This document shows, in pieces, positions 12,404 through 20,615 of a stretch of 64,000 bases of DNA. The stretch is from the NCBI GenBank assembly GCA_964563495.1, contig CAZLYK010000011.1, positions 1 through 64,000 on the forward strand, written 5' to 3'. Both the position numbers and the translations under genes were made by a program. The stretch is from CAZLYK01 sp964563495 (GTDB lineage: Bacteria > Acidobacteriota > Blastocatellia > RBC074). Numbering within the stretch: position 1 is the first letter of the stretch; each line of letters opens with the position of its first letter. The notes beneath the pieces are model-generated. The model saw nothing but the letters and a program-made list of their open reading frames with translations. It had not been told where the DNA came from and ran no database searches.

Positions 12404-13990
12404 CTAGAGGTCGTGGCCCGAATAGGACTGGTTGAAGGATTTATTGCAGAGCGGGAAGTCCGGTACGATGTTCTTGAGCAGCGCGAACGAGAGCGCCGGC
12501 CAGTTGACGAATGACGGGTCTTTGACTTTGACGCGAAACATCCGACCCTGGTCATCGGCCATGACCCAATGGACAATCGCGCCGCGCCAGCCCTCGACCA
12601 TGCCGAAGGCCGGTTCATACGCGGGCAGTGAACCGAGCGGGCAAGTGAGCGGGCCTTTGGGTAGATTATGAAATGCCTGCCTGATCAGGTTCACCGACTC
12701 TCTCGCCTCTTCCACGCGAACCATCGTCCGCGCATAAACGTCACCAGACTGATAGGCCGGAACTTTCCACGGAAATGTCAGTTCACCATACGCCGCGAAC
12801 GGATGATCGCGGCGCGCGTCAATGTCCATGCCCGAAGCACGTGCGACGTAACCGAGCACGCCGTGATCCACAGCCGTCCGATTGGTCAGCGTGCCGGTTC
12901 CTTCCAGTCGATCCATCAATATCGTGTTGTGCATGCAGATCTCGAAAATCTCGTTGAAGTCTTGCATAATCGATTCCAGCTCTTCGGGCAGATCGATGCC
13001 ATCGGTCAAATCGCGGCTGACGCCCCCCGGCACAATACTGCCGCGGAGCAGCCGGCTGCCGGTCAGCTGTTTGTTGAGACGCAACAGCCTTTCACGCAGC
13101 CGGAAGCAGTGTGCGTGCGCGAAAGCAAAGCCCGTGTCGTTGGCGATCATCCCGAAATCGGCGATGTGATTGTAGAGCCGCTCCATCTCCAGCAGGATAA
13201 CGCGGAGGAAGCGGGCGCGCACAGGCGCTTCCGCCTGGGTGAGCGCTTCCAGCGCCTGACAATAGGCGAGCGAATGGCCGATGGTCGTATCGCCCGAAAT
13301 CCGCTCGGCCAGTTCGACCCCTTCGGCAGGCAGCCTTCCTTCAAACAGCTTCTCCGTGCCCTTGTGCGTGAAGTAGAGGCGAATCTTCAGGTCAATCACC
13401 GTCTCGCCCACGACGCTGAAGCGGAAATGCCCCGGCTCAATGATGCCCGCGTGAACCGGGCCGACGGGAATTTCATAAACGCCCTCGCCGCCTACCTGCT
13501 GAAAGGGGAAAGGCGTACCGTCGTCTTTGAACTCCTCCGGCGTAGCTGAGTCTTTGAGCAACGGGAAGTAATCTTCCGGCCAGAAAGCGTGGCGGACAAG
13601 CGGGCGCGGATCGGGATGGCGAACAGCTTTGATCCCGAACAGATCGTTGATCTCGCGCTCGAAGCGAGATGCCGGATAATAGAACGTCGCCATCGAGGTG
13701 ATTGTGGGGCTTTCGGGCGTGAGCTCTTTAGTCGCGTGCAGAAACCAGTTCTCGCGATCATTGGCGAAAAGGTAGGCAATCTCAAACACACCTTGATCAG
13801 CGCGGCGATCGTTGGCGACCATCAAGCTCAATTCGGCGTTGAAGTCGCGGCGTAAAAACTCGGCGAGTAAAGGAGCGTCGCCGCGCGCGATCCGGCAATG
13901 TAGTTCATTACCGCGCTTGATCGTGAGATCTTTTGCACGACCTTTGAGCTGCTCGATGAGTGCGGATTTCAGCCGGGTAAACTCAGTCAT
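12404..13990 (-). CDS. HyfG/NuoCD-like large subunit of an Ehr (hydrogenase-related) complex
   Basis: A 528-residue fusion of a NuoC/HycE-like N-terminal domain (EREINDLFGIKAVRHPDPRP) and a NuoD/hydrogenase-large-subunit domain. In real group 4 [NiFe] hydrogenases, Cys pairs near both ends bind Ni-Fe. Here the proximal motif reads ERISGDTTIGHS and the distal one PLCNKSFNQSY, so three of four ligand Cys are absent. That places it with the energy-converting hydrogenase-related (Ehr) complexes, not hydrogenases. The start overlaps the end of the preceding hyfF-like gene (ATGA). It is the last gene of the operon and converges on the PQQ dehydrogenase gene. Substrate and electron partner are unknown. 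Confidence 0.88.
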   Translation of the reverse strand: MTEFTRLKSALIEQLKGRAKDLTIKRGNELHCRIARGDAPLLAEFLRRDFNAELSLMVANDRRADQGVFEIAYLFANDRENWFLHATKELTPESPTITSMATFYYPASRFEREINDLFGIKAVRHPDPRPLVRHAFWPEDYFPLLKDSATPEEFKDDGTPFPFQQVGGEGVYEIPVGPVHAGIIEPGHFRFSVVGETVIDLKIRLYFTHKGTEKLFEGRLPAEGVELAERISGDTTIGHSLAYCQALEALTQAEAPVRARFLRVILLEMERLYNHIADFGMIANDTGFAFAHAHCFRLRERLLRLNKQLTGSRLLRGSIVPGGVSRDLTDGIDLPEELESIMQDFNEIFEICMHNTILMDRLEGTGTLTNRTAVDHGVLGYVARASGMDIDARRDHPFAAYGELTFPWKVPAYQSGDVYARTMVRVEEARESVNLIRQAFHNLPKGPLTCPLGSLPAYEPAFGMVEGWRGAIVHWVMADDQGRMFRVKVKDPSFVNWPALSFALLKNIVPDFPLCNKSFNQSYSGHDL

Positions 13991-15444
13991 CGGGAAACAA
14001 TCCTCACAATCTGGTCGAGCAATGCCTCAAGCGGCGGAGGCAGAGTCAGCCCCAGTACGACCAGAACCAACAGGCTCAGCATCGGCAGCGCGAGTCGCCA
14101 GCGGCTGATTTCGCCGGCCCCAACGCCTTCCGGCACCTCTCCATAAAGCATCTGGTTGAGATGGCTGATCAATGCCACGAAAGCCACGAGCAAGAGCAGC
14201 AGCGCTGCGCCGATCAGCCAGTCATGGTTCCCGGCGAACCCGGCGCGAAAGAGCGCGAACTCGCTGATGAACAGCCCGAACGGCGGCAGTCCCATGAGCG
14301 CAAGCAGCCCGGCGGCGAACAGCCCGCCCGTCCATGGCATGACCCTGAGCAGTCCTCGCACCTGTTTGATCAGCGGCGAGCCGTACTTCTGCTCGATGTT
14401 GCCGACGAGGAAAAAGATCAGCGATTTGGCGGCGGTATGATTGACCAGATGCAACAGCGCCGCGAACACGCCGAGTGGGCCGAGCCCCAGACCCAGACAG
14501 ATCAAACCCGTATGTTCGACGCTCGAATACGCGAGCATTCGCCTGTAATTCCGCGCCAGGACGAGGCTGAACGCGGCGATCAATAATGAAAGCAGCCCAA
14601 GCGCGATCAACAGTCTGTCGGCATAGCGATCCTTGATCGCAGCATCGGCGACAACTTTCCAGCGCAGAATCGCATACATCGCCACGGCGAAGAGCGAGGA
14701 CGACATGAGCGCCACCAGTGGCGTGGGCGCTTCACCGTATGCATCGGGTTTCCAGGTGTGCATCGGCGCGATGCCTGCTTTGGTACCATAACCGACGAGC
14801 AGGAAGACAAAGGCAAGCCTCATCACTTCGGGATGGAGCGACGGCGCATGCTGAAGCAACACCGGCCAATTGAGCGCATTCAACGTCCGTCCTGAGAGTG
14901 TCACAAAATCGAAGTAACCCAATACCGTTCCGGCGAAGGCGAGCGCAATGCCGACAGAGCCGATCAGAATGTACTTCCACGAAGCTTCGACCGAGTCTTT
15001 GGTGCGCGTGAGCGGGATCAGGAGTGCGGAGAAGATCGTCGTGGCCTCAATTGCGATCCACATAATCGCCACGTTGTTGACTGAGACCGCCAACAACATT
15101 GAGAAGATTAAGAGGTTGATGAATAGCTGATAGCGACGCAACTGCCCGGGGAGGTAGCTCGTTTGACGCGTCAGACCGGGGCTCAGAAAGAGCGTCGGTG
15201 AGGCGACCGCGGCGACTGAGATCATGAGCAACGCCGACAGCCCGTCAGCCCGCAGCAGATCTCCCGGCCCGAAGATCAGTGCTTCGCCGCCGCGAACGAT
15301 GTGACCGGCGAAACCTATCGCCGCACCGAGCGAAACGAGTGAGAGGAGCGCATTGATCCAGCCGACCAGCGCACGATACGGGCGCACCCCCGCTGCCAGC
15401 GCAGCGGCAACCAGCGAAGGAAATAGGAGTAAAAGAAAAGTCAT
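13987..15444 (-). CDS. HyfF-like proton-translocating antiporter subunit (NuoN/M-type)
   Basis: A 485-residue integral membrane protein with about 14 hydrophobic segments, of the NADH:quinone/Mrp antiporter-like family. Diagnostic are the FLLVGYGTKAGIAPMHTWKPDAYGEAPTPL region, in which a broken helix holds the conserved Lys, and MLAYSSVEHTGLICLGLG. It is somewhat shorter than E. coli HyfF. It belongs to a six-gene membrane complex and would couple the electron-transfer arm to H+ or Na+ movement. The gap to the upstream hyfE-like gene is about 20 bp. Confidence 0.9.
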   Translation of the reverse strand: MTFLLLLFPSLVAAALAAGVRPYRALVGWINALLSLVSLGAAIGFAGHIVRGGEALIFGPGDLLRADGLSALLMISVAAVASPTLFLSPGLTRQTSYLPGQLRRYQLFINLLIFSMLLAVSVNNVAIMWIAIEATTIFSALLIPLTRTKDSVEASWKYILIGSVGIALAFAGTVLGYFDFVTLSGRTLNALNWPVLLQHAPSLHPEVMRLAFVFLLVGYGTKAGIAPMHTWKPDAYGEAPTPLVALMSSSLFAVAMYAILRWKVVADAAIKDRYADRLLIALGLLSLLIAAFSLVLARNYRRMLAYSSVEHTGLICLGLGLGPLGVFAALLHLVNHTAAKSLIFFLVGNIEQKYGSPLIKQVRGLLRVMPWTGGLFAAGLLALMGLPPFGLFISEFALFRAGFAGNHDWLIGAALLLLLVAFVALISHLNQMLYGEVPEGVGAGEISRWRLALPMLSLLVLVVLGLTLPPPLEALLDQIVRIVSR

Positions 15445-15464
15445 CTTTGCGGCCGAAAATTGAT

Positions 15465-16130
<666 letters not shown>

Positions 16131-16134
16131 CGCC

Positions 16135-17076
16135 CTACCTCAGCAAAAATGATGACGTGACCGAGAGCAGCGCCAGCACAAACGAAACTCCGAGCAGCTC
16201 GGGCGCCCGGAACAGCCGCAGCTTGGCAATGCGGGTCTCGAGCACGGCGACCGTCACCGCCAGCGCCGCCAGTTTGGCGATCAGGGCGATGACCGCCAGA
16301 CCGAGCGCGCCCGGCGTGAGCGTCGTCGCTACGCCCCAGGGCAGAAACAGATTTGAAAGCAGTGAGAAGAAGACGAGCAGCTTGAGCGCTGCCGCCCATT
16401 CGATCAGCGCCAAATAACGGCCCGAATATTCCAGGATCATCGCCTCATGGATCATGGTCAGCTCCAGGTGAGTGGACGGATTATCCACCGGCAATCTTCC
16501 GGTTTCAGCCAGCATGACGATGAAGAGCGCCGCGAAGCCGAGCAGGTGGCCGGGATTAATCACGGTGCCGGGATTGGCGAGCGTCTGTTCGACAATCCGA
16601 CCGAGGTTGGTCGATCCGGCGCCGACAGCCAGCCCGAAAATCGCCAGCGCAATCGTCGGCTCGGCAATCGCCGCAACCGTCATTTCACGGCTCGCTCCCA
16701 TCCCGCCGAAGGCGGTGCCCGGATCGAGCCCGGCGAGCGCCAGAAAGAAGGTGCCGAGCAAGAGTAGATAAACCACCACCAGCAGGTCGCCGACCGCGTC
16801 GAACGGCAGTGGCGCGGCAATCAGCGGCACAAGCAGCGTCACGGCGACCGTCGAGACGAAGATCAGATACGGAGCGAATCGGAAAACCCACGAAGCGTTC
16901 TTCGAGACGATAACTTCCTTGCCGAAGAGTTTGCGTAGGTCGCGGTAGGGTTGCCACGGCGGTGCGCCGCGCCGTCCTTGCAATCGCGCCTTGATCCAGC
17001 GAATCAGTCCGACCAGTCCCGGCGCGAACAGCAGCGCCAGCAGAGCCTGGCCGATTTCCAGCAGATAACCTGTCAT
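16135..17076 (-). CDS. HyfC-like membrane subunit (NuoH-type)
   Basis: A 313-residue protein with about eight transmembrane helices, of the NuoH/HycD/HyfC family that anchors the peripheral arm. Signature regions are LIRWIKARLQGRRGAPPWQPY with the RGPP-like loop, GMGASREMTVAAIAEP, and ETGRLPVDNPSTHLELTMIHE, an acidic quinone/proton loop. Its upstream neighbour is separated by a scaffold gap with duplicated ends, so the true intergenic distance is probably about 50 bp. Confidence 0.93.
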   Translation of the reverse strand: MTGYLLEIGQALLALLFAPGLVGLIRWIKARLQGRRGAPPWQPYRDLRKLFGKEVIVSKNASWVFRFAPYLIFVSTVAVTLLVPLIAAPLPFDAVGDLLVVVYLLLLGTFFLALAGLDPGTAFGGMGASREMTVAAIAEPTIALAIFGLAVGAGSTNLGRIVEQTLANPGTVINPGHLLGFAALFIVMLAETGRLPVDNPSTHLELTMIHEAMILEYSGRYLALIEWAAALKLLVFFSLLSNLFLPWGVATTLTPGALGLAVIALIAKLAALAVTVAVLETRIAKLRLFRAPELLGVSFVLALLSVTSSFLLR

Positions 17077-17084
17077 CTGTTTTG

Positions 17085-17294
17085 TCCGTTGTTCATGGTC
17101 AATTGTCCGTCTATTACCACCTGGCCATTACCACCTGGCNNNNNNNNNNNNNNNNNNNNNNNNNNNNNNNNNNNNNNNNNNNNNNNNNNNNNNNNNNNNN
17201 NNNNNNNNNNNNNNNNNNNNNNNNNNNNNNNNNNNNNNNTCCGTTGTTCATGGTCAATTGTCCGTCTATTACCACCTGGCCATTACCACCTGGC
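17085..17294. other. Scaffold gap: 100 N flanked by a 55-bp exact duplication
   Basis: Bases 17140-17239 are N. The 55 bases before the gap (17085-17139) are identical to the 55 bases after it (17240-17294). This is what is expected when two contigs sharing one assembly k-mer overlap are joined with an arbitrary gap. The real sequence is likely one copy of the 55-mer and no missing gene. The hyfB-like stop codon lies in the right copy. Confidence 0.9.
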
Positions 17295-19307
17295 GGATAA
17301 CAGCAAAATCAATAAGGCCATGGTCACGTAAACCAGATAGGCGTTGAGTGACCCTGACTGCATGCGCCGCACCAGAGCGGCCAGTAGCCGGACGAGCCAA
17401 AGGCCTGGTTCGTAGAGGTACTTCTCGAACCACGGTGTGATCTCGCTACGATACTCGATGGATTGGACGAAGTATTTGGACTCCGGGTGAAAATCTATCG
17501 TCAGTTCCTTGGTCGGGCGGTAAAGCTCGGCGAAGACACGCCGCAGCGGTTCGGCAAAGGCCGTCGCCGTGTACTCCATGCGTGGCGTCTGCCCGATCCG
17601 CCCGCAGCCCCACGATTCGCCGGCGCGCCGCTTCCGGTTGACCCTGAGTATGAGCATCAACACAGGCACGAGAGCCAGGAGCAGCAGCAGACCAGCCGCC
17701 AGGAGCGTCGGCGACATACGCCCGAATCCGTTTGGTGAAGCAAGTGAGAGCCCGAGGGTAAACTGCAGCTGAGCAGCCGGCATTCCACTCAGCCCCGCGA
17801 TCACCCGGCCCATGACCGGTACGATGACGAACGGCGCCAGCCCGAGCGCGACACACGCCAGCGCCAGCAGCACCATCCCGGCGCGCATGAGGAGCGGTGC
17901 CTCTTGGGCATGTTCCGCTTCGGGTGAACGCGGGATAGCGAGAAAAGTAATGCCAAAGGCCTTGACGAAACACGCCACCGCCAGACCCGCGGTGAGCGCG
18001 AGCATCCCGACGGCGAGGGGCATCATGACGGCGACCTCCGGCTTTGGAATTTTGAAGCCACCGAGCAGCGACTGAAAGACGATCCATTCCGAAGCGAAAC
18101 CGTTGAGCGGCGGCAAAGCCGAGATCGCCGCCGCTCCGATCAAAAAACAGAACGCCGTCACCGGCATCCGTTTGATCAACCCTCCCATCTTTTCCATATT
18201 GCGCGTCTGCGTCGCGTGCAGCACCGAGCCTGCCCCGAGGAAGAGCAGCCCTTTGAAGGTCGCGTGATTGATCGTGTGATACAGTCCACCGATGAAGCCG
18301 AGCGCCGCGAGCGCCGGCAAGCCGTAGCTCTGATAAACCATCCCCGCGCCGATGCCGATCAGAATAATCCCGATGTTCTCGACCGAGTGGTAAGCGAGCA
18401 GGCGTTTGAGATCGTGTTCCATGAGCGCATAAAGCACGCCGAGCAACGCCGAGACTGCGCCCACCCCCAGCACGACACCGCCCCACCACACCGGTCCGCC
18501 GCCGAGCAGGTCGAGCGCCACCCGGACCAGTCCGTAAATGCCCATTTTGATCACGACGCCGGACATGAGCGCCGACACATGACTCGGCGCGACCGGATGC
18601 GCCATCGGCAGCCAAACGTGCAGCGGCACGATGCCCGCCTTCGAGCCAAAGCCGAAAAGCGCCAGCACGAAGATTATGTTGCGCAACCCGGATGGGAGCG
18701 TCGCCGCATGCGCGTGCATCGCGGTGAACGAAGTCGTCAGGTCGCTGCCGGACATGAGCAGGAACATCGCCACCAGCGCCCCAAAACCGGCGTGCGTCAT
18801 GGCCATGTACCAGATACCCGCACGCACCGTTTCCGGCTGGTCGTGTTCGGTCAGCACCAGCCAGTAAGTCGACAGCGACATTGCCTCCCACGCGATCAGG
18901 AACGTGAGCGCGTTGTCGGCGAGGACCTGCACGGATAGCGCCAGCAGCAGTATGTTGAGCATTGCGCCCAGCATCCGCAGCGAATAACGCCCTTGGTATG
19001 CGGCCGAGTAGCTGAAGCCGTACCCCGCCGCGGCCAATCCGAGCAGCCCGATAATGATCAAAAAGAACGCGCCCAGGCCGTCGAGTCGCAGCATGAAGCC
19101 GGCGGCCGGCAAGACCGGCATCGTCTTCAGCGTGAGTGTCTGACCCGACACAACCGCCGTCAGCCCGAGCGCCAGACCAGCGCCGGAACCGACAGCCGCG
19201 CCGAGCGCCGTGGCGCCGCGACCTGCCTTCCCTCCCCACGGTAAGAGCGCGCCGAAGGCGCCGGCGAGATATGCCGAGACCATCATGATGAAGAGCGTCA
19301 TCAACAT
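17283..19307 (-). CDS. HyfB-like proton-translocating antiporter subunit (NuoL-type)
   Basis: A 674-residue membrane protein, the length of E. coli HyfB. It has about 14-16 hydrophobic segments. The family core is seen in LTFLIAWEAMSLSTYWLVL, FGFGSKAGIVPLHVWLPMAHPVAPSHVSALMSGV and LLAYHSVENIGIILIGIG. The C-terminal tail TPRMEYTATAFAEPLRRVF followed by a soluble stretch and a final helix is characteristic of HyfB/HycC. It is predicted to be one of two ion-pumping subunits of the complex. The C-terminus adjoins the assembly gap but the frame closes normally. Confidence 0.92.
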   Translation of the reverse strand: MLMTLFIMMVSAYLAGAFGALLPWGGKAGRGATALGAAVGSGAGLALGLTAVVSGQTLTLKTMPVLPAAGFMLRLDGLGAFFLIIIGLLGLAAAGYGFSYSAAYQGRYSLRMLGAMLNILLLALSVQVLADNALTFLIAWEAMSLSTYWLVLTEHDQPETVRAGIWYMAMTHAGFGALVAMFLLMSGSDLTTSFTAMHAHAATLPSGLRNIIFVLALFGFGSKAGIVPLHVWLPMAHPVAPSHVSALMSGVVIKMGIYGLVRVALDLLGGGPVWWGGVVLGVGAVSALLGVLYALMEHDLKRLLAYHSVENIGIILIGIGAGMVYQSYGLPALAALGFIGGLYHTINHATFKGLLFLGAGSVLHATQTRNMEKMGGLIKRMPVTAFCFLIGAAAISALPPLNGFASEWIVFQSLLGGFKIPKPEVAVMMPLAVGMLALTAGLAVACFVKAFGITFLAIPRSPEAEHAQEAPLLMRAGMVLLALACVALGLAPFVIVPVMGRVIAGLSGMPAAQLQFTLGLSLASPNGFGRMSPTLLAAGLLLLLALVPVLMLILRVNRKRRAGESWGCGRIGQTPRMEYTATAFAEPLRRVFAELYRPTKELTIDFHPESKYFVQSIEYRSEITPWFEKYLYEPGLWLVRLLAALVRRMQSGSLNAYLVYVTMALLILLLSARW

Positions 19308-19337
19308 TGTTTACCCGCCTCGCTAAAATCCAACACC

Positions 19338-19886
19338 TTATTTTCTCCCCTCTCTCGATCTATCCCGATGCGGCATCCGATCAATCGCCGTGAGGATCCC
19401 GCGCAGGATCTCGGCCGGCTCAGGCGGACAGCCCGGCACAACCAGATCGACCGGAATTATCTCCGCCACGCTGCCGGCCAGGGCGTAACTGCCTTTGAAG
19501 ACGCCGCAGTTGTGCGCGCAGTCGCCGACCGCGATGACGATCTTCGGGTCAGGCGTCGCTTCGTAAGTCAACCGGAGCGGTTCCGCCATATTGCGCGTTA
19601 CCGGCCCGGTCACCAGCAGGCAATCGGCGTGGCGCGGCGAAGCGACGAAATGCAGTCCAAAACGCTCCAGATCGTAGTAAGGGCTGGTCAGCCCCGTAAT
19701 CTCGATCTCACAGCCGTTACACGACCCCGCGTCGACTTCGCGGATGTGCAGCGAGCGCCCCAACAGTTTGCGCGTGCTTGCTTCAATCTGCCGGACAATC
19801 AGCTCGATCTGCCGGTCTTCTTCCGTGACCGTGATCGGCTCAGTCACGACAGGGGTTTTGAGAATTTTTCCAAATAGTGTTCGCAT
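19338..19886 (-). CDS. HyfI/NuoB-like small [4Fe-4S] subunit of Ehr complex
   Basis: 182 residues from the preferred ATG at 19886 (MRTLFGKIL); a longer reading would overlap the ArsR gene. The NuoB-type N2 cluster ligands are all present: GSCNGCEIEI, VGDCAHNCGVF and VPGCPPEPAEI. So the terminal iron-sulfur cluster facing the large subunit is intact even though the large subunit has lost Ni-Fe ligands. It is the first structural gene of the operon, 22 bp after the regulator. E. coli HyfI is longer at both ends. Confidence 0.9.
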   Translation of the reverse strand: MRTLFGKILKTPVVTEPITVTEEDRQIELIVRQIEASTRKLLGRSLHIREVDAGSCNGCEIEITGLTSPYYDLERFGLHFVASPRHADCLLVTGPVTRNMAEPLRLTYEATPDPKIVIAVGDCAHNCGVFKGSYALAGSVAEIIPVDLVVPGCPPEPAEILRGILTAIDRMPHRDRSREGRK

Positions 19887-19908
19887 CTTGCCACCAAAAT
19901 CTGAGCCA

Positions 19909-20259
19909 TTACCGCCTCGCCGTTTTTTTCGGTTGTTCCAAATGAATCTCCTCCAGCATGCTGCGCACCCCAATCAGCTGGTTGTTGAATATATCCCGCG
20001 CCACATCGAGCAGTTTGAAGACGGTCTTGTCAGTGACCGAATAATAAACATTCGACCCTTCCTTGCGCGCCGTCACGATATTTTTATGACGAAGCACGGC
20101 GAGTTGCTGAGAGGCATTCGCCGGTTCAACGGCAAATTTCTGGCTAATCTCGTTGACCGACAGTTCTCCCTCGCGCAATTCATCCAGGATCGAAATGCGC
20201 AAAGGATGCGCCAGGGCCTTGAAAAACTCCGCCTTGAACTTGCTCAGTTTTTGCCTCAT
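19909..20259 (-). CDS. ArsR family winged-helix regulator
   Basis: A 116-residue helix-turn-helix protein: FFKALAHPLRISILDELRE, LSVNEISQKFAVEPANASQQLAVL as the recognition helix, and a wing with GSNVYYSVTD. The alpha-3 metal motif of ArsR/SmtB (ELCVCDL) is absent, reading ELSVNEI, and no cysteine is present, so it is unlikely to sense metal thiolates. ATG 20259 is preferred because GGGAGGG lies six bases upstream; an earlier in-frame codon at 20283 lacks this. It is transcribed first in the hyf-like operon, so it probably controls that operon in response to an unknown signal. Confidence 0.85.
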   Translation of the reverse strand: MRQKLSKFKAEFFKALAHPLRISILDELREGELSVNEISQKFAVEPANASQQLAVLRHKNIVTARKEGSNVYYSVTDKTVFKLLDVARDIFNNQLIGVRSMLEEIHLEQPKKTARR

Positions 20260-20317
20260 CAACCCTCCCAGCGATTCAATCAATCATAAGATTTAGCATC
20301 TGCGAGTATTTGCAATA

Positions 20318-20329
20318 GAATAATTATTC
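20318..20329. promoter_or_regulatory. Perfect palindrome, candidate ArsR operator
   Basis: GAATAATTATTC is a perfect 12-bp palindrome about 60 bp upstream of the ArsR start. ArsR-family proteins typically bind AT-rich dyads in their own promoter. Position and symmetry fit; binding is inferred. Confidence 0.35.
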
Positions 20330-20429
20330 CGGGGGAGAGTGTCAAATCGGGGGTACAGCCGAGGTACGTGTAATTTTAGGGTGCGACACGATGTCGCAAT
20401 TACCGCAGACGTCGCGCCACCGGCGTATA

Positions 20430-20605
20430 GGCGAGACCTAACCCATCAAGTTGAATTTGCGGAACGTGGTAAGCCCGACCTTCTCCGCTGATCGCGGAAA
20501 GCAGACCGCAAGGAATGTCGATGGGAGGCCGGGTAAAGCTTCGCCCTTGTTAAGTTCCCGCCCAGCGCGGCGGCGTAGCTGCCGTCGCCGGATGATTTCA
20601 CCTAC
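20430..20605. other. Non-coding stretch, possible degenerate group II intron RNA fragment
   Basis: The 356 bp between the ArsR start and the kinase stop contains no convincing gene. Within it, CATCAAGTTGAATTTGCGG, GGAACGTGGTAAGCCCGACC and ACCGCAAGGAATGTCGATGG resemble from memory the conserved RNA segments upstream of bacterial group II intron reverse transcriptase genes. No reverse transcriptase is present. Weak call. Confidence 0.25.
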
Positions 20606-20615
20606 TGAGAGTGGG

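Noticed and set aside
17446..19239. Long 597-residue open frame on the same strand as the hyfB-like gene
   Set aside because: It lies wholly inside the hyfB-like gene in another frame and is Arg/Gly/Ala-rich, as expected of a high-GC shadow.
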